Shown one piece after another: positions 1 to 6,149 of a stretch of DNA of 9,243 nt; the first letter of the stretch is position 1, and every line of letters starts with the position of its first letter. The stretch spans positions 1-9,243 of the forward strand of contig JANXSE010000403.1 in assembly GCA_025356695.1 (NCBI GenBank), in the 5' to 3' direction. This stretch comes from Betaproteobacteria bacterium. GTDB taxonomy: Bacteria > Pseudomonadota > Gammaproteobacteria > Burkholderiales > SG8-41. The notes beneath the pieces are model-generated. The model ran no database searches, was not told the DNA's origin, and worked only from the letters and a program-made list of their open reading frames with translations. The position numbers and the translations under genes were made by a program.

Positions 1-626
1 GTGATCGAATTCAGGCTTTCCATCATCAACTGCACTTCGCCCGAGATCGTGGCAGTGATACCTGCGGCGCCGCCTTTATACGGAATGTGCACGATCTGCG
101 TGTTGGTCATCAGCTTGAAGAGTTCCATGCCGACGTGGCCCGGCGTGCCGTTGCCCGACGAGGCATTCGACAATTTCGTCGGATTGGCTTTGGCGTAATC
201 GATCAGCTCGCGGATGTTTTTCACCGGCAGGTTCGGGTTCGCTGCGAGCAGCATGGTGTTGAACGCCGTCATGATGATGGCGGCGAAATCCTTGTTGACG
301 TCGAACGGCGGCTTGCCGGAAACATTCGGACTGATGACAAGCCCGCCGACCGGCGCATAACCGATGGTGTAACCGTCGGGCGCGGCGCGCGCCGTCATTT
401 CCATGCCGATCATCAGCGCACCGCCGGGCCGGTTGTCGACCACGACCTGCTGGCCGAGCCGCGGCGTCAGTTCGGCGGCAATCAGGCGCGCCACGGTGTC
501 GGAGGCGCTGCCCGGCGCCTGCGGCACGATCATGCGGATGGGACGGTCCGGATAGTCGGCGGCACACACCGAAACCGTGCCGATCGCCATACCTGCCAGT
601 GTCATTGCACTTGAAAGTTTCATCAT
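1..626 (-). CDS. Bug-family (TctC-like) periplasmic solute-binding protein, C-terminus cut by window edge
   Basis: Partial gene: 208 codons are present and the reading frame leaves the window on the left, so roughly the last third of a usual 320-330-residue Bug protein is missing. The family consists of periplasmic Venus-flytrap receptors that bind organic acids for TctAB-type transporters. Visible features are a signal peptide with probable cleavage after CAA (residues 21-23), the start of the mature protein at DYPDRPIRMIVP, a ligand loop PGSASD (38-43), QQVVVDNRPGG (59-69), APDGYTIGY (82-90), SSGNGTPGH (156-164) and HIPYKG (180-185). The ligand loop has GS where most family members have GG. 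The first ATG (626-624) overlaps the TGA of the upstream Bug gene. A second ATG at 623 lies 5 nt from a GGAG (complement of 629-632), a better ribosome-binding distance, so 623 may be the true start. It is the second gene of a two-gene operon. Family assignment is firm; the ligand is unknown. Confidence 0.95.
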   Translation of the reverse strand, partial: MMKLSSAMTLAGMAIGTVSVCAADYPDRPIRMIVPQAPGSASDTVARLIAAELTPRLGQQVVVDNRPGGALMIGMEMTARAAPDGYTIGYAPVGGLVISPNVSGKPPFDVNKDFAAIIMTAFNTMLLAANPNLPVKNIRELIDYAKANPTKLSNASSGNGTPGHVGMELFKLMTNTQIVHIPYKGGAAGITATISGEVQLMMESLNSI

Positions 627-1594
627 CACTCCGCCTTGACGTTGCCCATCTTGATGACCTTCGCCCACTTCGCCGTTTCGGCGCGCAGGAAGGCCGCGTA
701 TTGTTCGGGCCCGAGCCCGCTGATTTCGTAACCGTCGCGCAGGAGTTTGTCACGCTCTTCGGGCGCGAGCACGCGGCGCGCGATTTCATCGTGCAGTTTC
801 ATCACAATCTCGCGCGGCGTGCCGGCCGGCGCAAGGATACCGTTCCAGTTGGTCGATTCAAAGCCGGGCAGGCCCTGCTCGGCAATGGTCGGCACCTCGG
901 GCAGCAAGGGAAAACGCTGCAATGAAGTCACGCCGAGCGGCCGCACGCGGCGGTCTCTCACCAGCGGAATGGTCACCGGGATCGGAAACATCCGCAGATC
1001 GATCTGCCCGGCGATCATATCGCTGATCGCCTGCGAGGCGCCCTTGTACGGCACGTGCGTCATCGTCACGCCAGTCAGTGTGCTGAAAAGCTCGATGGTG
1101 AGATGTCCCGTCGAGCCGATGCCCGAGGTGCCATAGATCAGGCGCCCGGGTTTTGTTTTCGCCAGCGCGACGAGTTCCCTGATGTTTTTAGCCGGCACGC
1201 TTGGATGTACGACGAACACGCTGGCTGTCTGCGTGACGAGGATCACTGGCGCAAGCTGGCGCAGCGGGTCGTAGCCAAGCTTGTCGTAGAGGCTGGGCGC
1301 GATGGTGAGCGGTGTCGGGTTGCCCATCAGCAGCGTGTAGCCATCGGGCACCGCCTTCGTCACAAATTCGGTGGCGACGATGCCGCCGGCGGCCGCGCGG
1401 TTCTCGACCACCACCGGCTGGCCCCAGGCTTCGGTGAGTTTTTGTCCGATCAGGCGCGCGTTGACGTCCTGCGGCCCGCCGGGCGTGAAAGGCACGATGA
1501 TGCGGATCAGGCGCGACGGATAAGCCTGCGCACCCGCAACGCAGGGCGCGCAGATCAACATCGCCAGTACACACCATGCACCACTGCGTTGCAT
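626..1594 (-). CDS. Bug-family (TctC-like) periplasmic solute-binding protein
   Basis: Complete 322-residue protein of normal family length. An N-terminal signal peptide ends at about AQA (residues 22-24) before YPSRLIRIIVP. The receptor hallmarks follow in order: ligand loop TPGGPQD (38-43, with the conserved Asp43), VVVENRAAAGG (61-71), VPDGYTLLMG (82-91), GTSGIGSTGHL (155-165), THVPYKG (179-185), VPTIAEQGLPG (234-244) and ILAPAGTP (253-260). It should bind a small carboxylate in the periplasm; the specific ligand cannot be read from sequence. The start is set by a strong purine-rich ribosome-binding site (AAGGGGGAG, complement of 1598-1606) 3 nt before the ATG. The gene is first in a minus-strand operon with a second Bug gene and is transcribed divergently from the alpha/beta hydrolase at 1760. 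No TctA or TctB permease is adjacent. ENRAAAGG replaces the more usual DNRPGAGG, a mild departure in the loop after the second strand. Confidence 0.97.
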   Translation of the reverse strand: MQRSGAWCVLAMLICAPCVAGAQAYPSRLIRIIVPFTPGGPQDVNARLIGQKLTEAWGQPVVVENRAAAGGIVATEFVTKAVPDGYTLLMGNPTPLTIAPSLYDKLGYDPLRQLAPVILVTQTASVFVVHPSVPAKNIRELVALAKTKPGRLIYGTSGIGSTGHLTIELFSTLTGVTMTHVPYKGASQAISDMIAGQIDLRMFPIPVTIPLVRDRRVRPLGVTSLQRFPLLPEVPTIAEQGLPGFESTNWNGILAPAGTPREIVMKLHDEIARRVLAPEERDKLLRDGYEISGLGPEQYAAFLRAETAKWAKVIKMGNVKAE

Positions 1595-1669
1595 TGTCTC
1601 CCCCTTGTCGCAGGCGGCAATCTACCGCGAATCGACAGGCGTCGCCAGCGACCACAGCGGTGCCCGCCC

Positions 1670-1698
1670 TTTACAGAATCGCAGGCGCGCCGTATGTT
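1670..1698 (+). promoter_or_regulatory. Candidate sigma70-type promoter for the alpha/beta hydrolase gene
   Basis: TTTACA (1670-1675; 5 of 6 matches to TTGACA) and TATGTT (1693-1698; 4 of 6 to TATAAT) are separated by exactly 17 nt. Initiation would be near 1705, leaving a leader of about 55 nt before the ATG at 1760. It lies in the 165-nt spacer between divergent genes. No comparably good promoter was seen on the minus strand for the Bug operon; the best is a weak pair with a -10-like TAGATT near its start. The call is by eye only. Confidence 0.45.
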
Positions 1699-1759
1699 CA
1701 CGCCTTGCCCGCGCCGACAGATCGCGCGCGGCAGCTATCCAAATCAAGGGGAGAACAGC

Positions 1760-2956
1760 ATGGCCGTTGATAAAGCCGCCCAGATGGCGGCACTACCTAT
1801 TCGCGCCGACGAAGATCCGTTCGTCGTCGCCATCGGCGGCTTCTACCGCCGCTGGTTCAATCTGGTCGACGACCTGCAACCGATGCTCGACACCGTCGCC
1901 ACACTGCAAGGTACCGAAGATGAAGACTGGGTGCCGGCGTGGAGCGCTGTCGCGGAAAAATTCGTCAAGCAAGCCGAAGAAGCGCTGAAACGCGGCGACA
2001 AAGCGGCGGCGCGCAACGGCTTCATCCATGCCAAGACCTATTACAGCCTGGCGCGTTTCCCCGCGCCCTATCACTCCGGCTCGCCGATCTGTCCGCCGGA
2101 GATGAGCGCGATCAAGAAAGAATCTTACGACCGTTACCTCGACTGTTTCCGCCGCACCGTTGAATTGCGCGACGGTACGCATGAAGTCATCAAGGTGGCG
2201 CGCGACGGCCATGAGGCCGTCGGTTATCTGCGTCTGCCGAAAGGCGCATCGGCCGCCAACAAGGTGCCGGCCGTGCTCGTGATGTGCGGCGGCGACATGT
2301 ACAAGGAAGACCGCGAGAAATATGCCGACGGCGCAATGAACGAAGGCATGGCCGCACTGGTGGTCGATGCACCCGGCACTGGACAGACCTCGTTCGCACA
2401 TGCGCCTGAATCGGTGGTGGCGTGGCAATCGGCGCTCGACGCTTTGCAGAAACGTCCCGAGATCGACGGCAACCGCCTCGGCGCCTTCGGTGTGAGCCGC
2501 GGCGGATTGTGGGTGATGCGTCTTGCCGCGCACGACCAGCGCATCAAGGCGCTGATTTCCTGCGCGCCCGGCGGCGTCGGTTACTGGGGCACCGATGAAG
2601 AGCGCAAGGAATTGCGCATGGCCGCGGTGGAACGCGCCAAGAAAAACTGGTTTGGCCCGCGCGGCACGCGCCCTGTCATCACCGAAATGAGCGAGGCAGA
2701 ACAGCGCAAGGAGTTCCTGCGCTGGTCGCTCAAAGACAACGGCCTGCTCGACAAACTGACGATGCCAATGTTTCTCGTCAACGGCAAGATCGATCACCTC
2801 ACCCCGATCGGCAATCTGTATCTGGCACTGGAATCAGGCCCCGCCGACGGTCGCGTCGCGCGCGTCTATCCGGACGACGGCCATATCGCGGCCAAGAACG
2901 AGCGTGAATGGGGGCCGGCGGCGTGGCAATGGCTGCGCCAGCAATTGACGCGTTGA
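1760..2956 (+). CDS. Alpha/beta hydrolase, FrsA / 2,6-dihydroxypseudooxynicotine hydrolase-like
   Basis: Predicted cytoplasmic serine hydrolase of 398 residues with no signal peptide. Residues 1 to about 135 form a mostly helical N-terminal region, followed by a strand-rich linker (EVIKVARDGHEAVGYLRLP, 142-160) and an alpha/beta-hydrolase core. The presumed triad is Ser246 in the nucleophile elbow GVSRGG (244-249), Asp345 in NGKIDHLTP (341-349) and His375 in DDGHIA (372-377). CGGDMYKED (176-184) and VVDAPGTGQT (201-210) match the oxyanion-side segments of the family that includes the nicotine-pathway C-C hydrolase. The reaction could therefore be ester, lactone or C-C bond hydrolysis; the substrate is unknown. 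The frame stays open far upstream, but the ATG at 1760 is chosen because AAGGGGAG (1746-1753) lies 6 nt before it and the upstream part is antisense to the Bug gene. The gene is flanked on both sides by Bug receptor genes, suggesting that it processes an imported organic acid (inference). Confidence 0.92.
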   Translation: MAVDKAAQMAALPIRADEDPFVVAIGGFYRRWFNLVDDLQPMLDTVATLQGTEDEDWVPAWSAVAEKFVKQAEEALKRGDKAAARNGFIHAKTYYSLARFPAPYHSGSPICPPEMSAIKKESYDRYLDCFRRTVELRDGTHEVIKVARDGHEAVGYLRLPKGASAANKVPAVLVMCGGDMYKEDREKYADGAMNEGMAALVVDAPGTGQTSFAHAPESVVAWQSALDALQKRPEIDGNRLGAFGVSRGGLWVMRLAAHDQRIKALISCAPGGVGYWGTDEERKELRMAAVERAKKNWFGPRGTRPVITEMSEAEQRKEFLRWSLKDNGLLDKLTMPMFLVNGKIDHLTPIGNLYLALESGPADGRVARVYPDDGHIAAKNEREWGPAAWQWLRQQLTR

Positions 2957-2959
2957 CCC

Positions 2960-2994
2960 GTAGCCCGGAAGGAGCGTAGCGTATTCCGGGCTAC
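2960..2994. repeat. Palindromic repeat (11-bp arms), REP-like hairpin
   Basis: GTAGCCCGGAA at 2960-2970 is the exact reverse complement of TTCCGGGCTAC at 2984-2994, with a 13-nt loop. The element starts 4 nt after the hydrolase stop codon. Its form (GTAGCCCGGA, AGCG-rich loop, TCCGGGCTAC) resembles dispersed intergenic palindromes common in beta- and gammaproteobacteria. It could stabilise or end the hydrolase transcript, but no T-run follows, so it is not a classical intrinsic terminator. Confidence 0.8.
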
Positions 2995-3010
2995 AAAATC
3001 GTCTGCAGGT

Positions 3011-3068
3011 GTAGGGTGCGCACTGCGCACCATTCAACAGTCGCTCGCGTGCGCGTTGCGCACCCTAC
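3011..3068. repeat. Second palindromic repeat (12-bp outer arms with nested inverted repeat)
   Basis: GTAGGGTGCGCA (3011-3022) pairs exactly with TGCGCACCCTAC (3057-3068). Inside the left half, GGTGCGCA (3015-3022) also pairs with TGCGCACC (3024-3031) around a single C. The left arm therefore has two mutually exclusive partners: a tight local hairpin or a long outer stem. The element ends 15 nt before the GTG start of the next Bug gene. Its sequence is unlike the first palindrome at 2960 apart from the shared GTAG/CTAC ends, so these are two different repeat families placed in tandem. No transposase is nearby. Confidence 0.8.
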
Positions 3069-3083
3069 CAAAGAGTTCTGTTC

Positions 3084-4088
3084 GTGCAAATGCCGAAACT
3101 GAATATGCCCCGTATTGTTCGACCAACACGAACCATCATTCTCGTTGCGACTCTGCTGATTGCCGGCCATGCTACCGCTGCATCGACGGACTACCCTAAC
3201 CGTCCATTGCGTCTCGTCACCCCCGTACTCGCCGGTGGCGGCGCCGATGCGACCGTGCGCCTGCTCGCCAACAAGCTGTCGGAAACCTTCAACCAGCGCG
3301 TCGTCGTCGACAACCGGCCGGGCGCGAGCAACATCATCGGTACCGACATCGTTGCAAAAGCAACGCCCGACGGTTACACGATACTGTGGGTGTCGAGCAC
3401 GCACGCCATCAACGCCGGCGTGCGGCGCGGCAAGCTGCCGTTCGATCCGCTCTACGATTTCGAACCGGTCACGCTGTTCGCGAAGATCCCGTTCATTCTC
3501 GTCGTGCATCCGTCACTGCCGGTGAAATCGGTGCCGGAGTTGATTGCGCTGGCACGCGCGAAGCCCGGCCAGCTCAATTACGCCTCGGCCGGCATCGGCT
3601 CGACCAGCCATTTCGCCGGCGAGTTGCTGAAGAAGCTGGCGAAGATCGACCTCACGCACATCGCATACAAAGGATCGGCGGCGCTGCTGGCGGTGGTCGG
3701 CGGCGAAACACCCATTCTTTTCACCGGCCCGCTGTCGGTGCTGCCGCACGCGAAAGCCGGCCGCCTGCGCGCGCTGGCGGTGAGCACGGCGAAACGTGCG
3801 GCCGCGTTTCCAGAACTGCCAACGGTGGCCGAAGGCGGCGCGCCCGGTTATGAATACACCTCGTGGTACGGCGTACTGGCACCGCGCCACACACCCGCCG
3901 CCATCGTCGACAGACTCAGCGGCGCCATCGCCGGCGCCCTGCGCACGCGCGAGGTGTCGGAGTTTCTTGCCGGCGAAGGCTTCGAACTCGACGGCAACGG
4001 GCCGGCGGCATTCCGCGGTTTTCTCGCGCGCGAAGTCGCCAAATACATCGAGCTCACGCCGACCATCGCCGGTTTGCGCATCGACTGA
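3084..4088 (+). CDS. Bug-family (TctC-like) periplasmic solute-binding protein
   Basis: A 334-residue receptor of the same family as its neighbours. The signal peptide is longer than usual, with a basic n-region to about residue 16, a hydrophobic core TIILVATLLIAGHA (17-30) and likely cleavage near ATAAS (30-34). The mature part begins DYPNRPLRLVTP. Family motifs are the ligand loop LAGGGAD (49-55), RVVVDNRPGASN (72-83), TPDGYTILW (94-102), SAGIGSTSH (168-176), HIAYKG (192-197), LPTVAEGGAPG and VLAPRHTPAA. VTPVLAGGGAD departs from the common VPFPPGGxxD, so the pocket entrance may differ. The start is uncertain. GTG at 3084 has a weak AAGAG (3071-3075) 8 nt upstream; ATG at 3090 and ATG at 3105 have no clear ribosome-binding site, but 3105 would give a more normal signal length. 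The gene lies 127 nt after the hydrolase, mostly palindromic repeat, so it may be read through from that gene. The ligand is unknown. Confidence 0.95.
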   Translation: MQMPKLNMPRIVRPTRTIILVATLLIAGHATAASTDYPNRPLRLVTPVLAGGGADATVRLLANKLSETFNQRVVVDNRPGASNIIGTDIVAKATPDGYTILWVSSTHAINAGVRRGKLPFDPLYDFEPVTLFAKIPFILVVHPSLPVKSVPELIALARAKPGQLNYASAGIGSTSHFAGELLKKLAKIDLTHIAYKGSAALLAVVGGETPILFTGPLSVLPHAKAGRLRALAVSTAKRAAAFPELPTVAEGGAPGYEYTSWYGVLAPRHTPAAIVDRLSGAIAGALRTREVSEFLAGEGFELDGNGPAAFRGFLAREVAKYIELTPTIAGLRID

Positions 4089-4161
4089 ACGGTCGATGTT
4101 TTCCGCAGCGCTTTCAGTGTAATCTGTCGTTCCTTCGCAATCAGGCATCCGCATTGACCGC

Positions 4162-5436
4162 ATGAGCAAGCTCGGCAAATACGAACTCAAGCAGGAAATC
4201 GGCAGGGGTTCTTCCGGTACCGTTTACCTCGCCACCGACAGCTTCACGCGCGAAGATGTCGCGCTGAAAGTACTCGACCAGCGCCTGCTGATCGATCCCG
4301 ACCGTCGCAAAACCGTGCAGACGCAGTTTCTCAACGAAGCCTCGCTCGTCGGCAAACTTTCGCACCCGCATATTGTTTCGATACTCGATGCCGCGGTCGG
4401 CGACGACTTCGGTTATATCGCGATGGAATACGTCGGCGGCGGCAACCTGCGCTCGCTGACCGATACACGCAATCTCGCACCGGTGGAAAAAATCGTCGAG
4501 ATCGGCTTCAAGTGCTGCGGTGCGCTCGACTACGCGCACCACCAGGGCATCATCCACCGCGACATCAAGCCCGCCAACATCATGCTGATCAACGACACCG
4601 ACATCAAGATCACCGACTTCGGCGCCGCCCTGCTGAAAGACACCGACCGCACGCAGATCCTCGACATCGGTTCACCGGCGTATATGTCGCCCGAACAGGT
4701 GCGCGGCGACACGCTGACCTATCAGAGCGACATGTTCTCGCTCGGCACCGTGCTCTACCACCTGCTTGCCGGCGAGAAACCCTTCGTCGGCCAGGTCGGC
4801 CTCGATCTGCAAACCAAGATCCTGCACGAAGAGCCCGCGCCCCTGAGTTACGTGCGCCCCGAACTGCCGCCCGAACTCGACATCGTGCTGATGTCGGCGC
4901 TGGCAAAAAGCCCCGCCGACCGCTATCCGACATGGGCCGAATTCGCGCTGGAGCTCGCCAAGATCGGGCGCTTGAGCCGCTTTGACCAATCCATTCTCGA
5001 CAGCACCAAGTTCGATGCGCTGCGCGCAATGCCGATGCTGAAAGCCTTCAGCGATCCGGAAATCTGGGAACTGGTGAACTGCACGAACTGGACGCGCCTG
5101 CCGTCGCGCAGCGTGATCGTCACCGAAGACCAGCCGGGGCAAAGCCTGTTTTTCCTGGCGCAGGGCGAGGTCAAGGTTACCAAGGGCGGACGCCTGCTGA
5201 GCATTCTGCGCAGCGGCGAATGCTTCGGTGAAATGGGCTACATCAAGGCCGGCGAAACACCGCGCCACGCCACCGTCGAAGCGATTACCGAAGTGCTGGT
5301 TGCCGAACTCGGCGCGGCGGAAACGGAAAAGGGCGTCGGCAATACCGCGCAATCGCATCTCATGCGCGCGCTGCTCAACACGCTGGTGGACCGGCTGGCG
5401 TTCGCGGACAGCCGGATCTCGAGGGTGATCAGCTAG
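4162..5436 (+). CDS. Ser/Thr protein kinase with C-terminal cyclic-nucleotide-binding domain
   Basis: Soluble 424-residue Hanks-type kinase fused to a cNMP-binding domain. The kinase domain (about 7-270) has the glycine loop GRGSSG (14-19), VALK with Lys36, a candidate helix-C Glu59, HRDIKPAN with catalytic Asp134 and Asn139, DFG with Asp152, and activation-segment end GSPAYMSPEQ (170-179, SPE for APE). It should therefore be catalytically active. Residues about 295-395 form a Crp-type beta-roll; FGEMG (355-359) followed by ETPRHATVEA (365-374) matches the phosphate-binding cassette, including Arg368, so nucleotide binding is plausible. No transmembrane, PASTA or FHA segment is seen. Likely role: a kinase whose activity is tuned by cAMP or another cyclic nucleotide; targets are unknown. 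No strong ribosome-binding site precedes the ATG. A TGTAAT (4118-4123) in the 73-nt spacer is a possible -10 element without a good -35. No phosphatase or regulator gene is adjacent. Confidence 0.95.
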   Translation: MSKLGKYELKQEIGRGSSGTVYLATDSFTREDVALKVLDQRLLIDPDRRKTVQTQFLNEASLVGKLSHPHIVSILDAAVGDDFGYIAMEYVGGGNLRSLTDTRNLAPVEKIVEIGFKCCGALDYAHHQGIIHRDIKPANIMLINDTDIKITDFGAALLKDTDRTQILDIGSPAYMSPEQVRGDTLTYQSDMFSLGTVLYHLLAGEKPFVGQVGLDLQTKILHEEPAPLSYVRPELPPELDIVLMSALAKSPADRYPTWAEFALELAKIGRLSRFDQSILDSTKFDALRAMPMLKAFSDPEIWELVNCTNWTRLPSRSVIVTEDQPGQSLFFLAQGEVKVTKGGRLLSILRSGECFGEMGYIKAGETPRHATVEAITEVLVAELGAAETEKGVGNTAQSHLMRALLNTLVDRLAFADSRISRVIS

Positions 5437-5563
5437 GCCATCGATACGGTACGATCTGCGTCGCGGTCGTTGTCCGCTATCAATCAGCGACGTTTCACCC
5501 AAAGCCGGTTTGCGACCCGGCACAGACATTCAATGCTGCATCTCTCCCGGGACTCAATGCCGG

Positions 5564-6133
5564 TCAGCCGCTCTTCCGGTAACCGCGCACGTCGGGAAAC
5601 GGCGGCGCCCGATCCAGCTGCAGGTCCACCTCCGCGCTGTTCAGGCAGATCTGCAGCATCGAGAAGTAGCCGATCGAACCAATCAGATCGACGACGCCCT
5701 TCTCGCCGAAAATGGATCGCGCCTCCGCAAAAGTTTTCTCGCTGACGAAATGGTTCTGCAGAACCTGCATCGCGAAGGTGTAGTAAACACGCTCTTCGTC
5801 AGACTTGAAGGTCGGCGTTTTGTTCGCCGCCAGATCACTGATGACGTCATCGGGGATACCCGCTGCACGCGCCTTCTCCACATGCGCGTTCCATGAATAC
5901 TGCGCATCCCAGAAGCGCGCGGTGACAAGAATGCCGAACTCGCGCAGCTTCTCGCTGAGCGCAGCGTCCCAGCGCATATAGCTGCTGAGCGGTGATACCA
6001 GATTCATCAACTCGGGGCTGTGCAGCCAGACCCCGTAGGGGCCGGAGGCCCGTTTGCGCTTTTCAACGTGTTTGTCGTACGCCTCGCGCTGGCGCGGCGT
6101 CAGTTCGCTGTAATCCAGTTTCGGCAGCCTCAT
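5564..6133 (-). CDS. Carboxymuconolactone decarboxylase (CMD/AhpD-fold) family protein
   Basis: A 189-residue single-domain protein, the usual length of the longer CMD-like group found in aromatic and lactone catabolic clusters. Typical features are the opening MRLPKLDYSELTPRQREAY, SPELMNLVSPLSSYMRW (39-55), the conserved core LREFGILVTARFWDAQYSW (63-81), NAHVEKARAAGIPDDVI (82-98), and the FGEKGVVDLIGSIGYFSM segment (142-159). The AhpD-type CxxC pair is absent; the only cysteine is Cys163 in QICLN. A peroxidase role is thus unlikely, and His84 is the obvious conserved catalytic candidate. It is predicted to be cytoplasmic. The frame extends upstream, but ATG 6133 is supported by AAAGGA (complement of 6139-6144) 5 nt away and by the family's normal N-terminus. 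It is the last gene of a three-gene minus-strand operon, 16 nt after the amidohydrolase stop. The exact reaction is unknown; lactone decarboxylation or hydrolysis, or a scaffold role, are possibilities. Confidence 0.92.
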   Translation of the reverse strand: MRLPKLDYSELTPRQREAYDKHVEKRKRASGPYGVWLHSPELMNLVSPLSSYMRWDAALSEKLREFGILVTARFWDAQYSWNAHVEKARAAGIPDDVISDLAANKTPTFKSDEERVYYTFAMQVLQNHFVSEKTFAEARSIFGEKGVVDLIGSIGYFSMLQICLNSAEVDLQLDRAPPFPDVRGYRKSG

Positions 6134-6149
6134 CGCGTTCCTTTCAACG

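Noticed and set aside
76..789. Minus-strand frame of 237 codons across the two left Bug genes
   Set aside because: A frame-shifted reading of the real Bug genes; the correct frame gives signal peptide and receptor motifs.
1055..1759. Long upstream in-frame extension of the hydrolase frame
   Set aside because: It would overlap the divergent Bug gene in antisense, has no motif, and a strong ribosome site fixes the start at 1760.
1793..2797. Minus-strand open frame of 334 codons opposite the hydrolase gene
   Set aside because: Low-complexity, His/Arg/Ala-rich translation without family motifs; antisense to the hydrolase, which has an intact triad and ribosome site.
4118..4123. TGTAAT as a -10 element for the kinase gene
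   Set aside because: No -35 hexamer at 15-18 nt spacing and no extended -10; mentioned only as a possibility in the kinase entry.
5504..5521. Possible terminator hairpin (GCCGG...CCGGC) between the convergent kinase and CMD genes
   Set aside because: Only a 5-bp stem with an 8-nt loop and no T-run on either strand; too weak to call. The 127-nt spacer holds nothing else recognisable.
4672..5529. Minus-strand open frame of 285 codons opposite the kinase C-terminal half
   Set aside because: No conserved motif and typical GC-rich antisense composition; the kinase/cNMP domains on the other strand are unambiguous.
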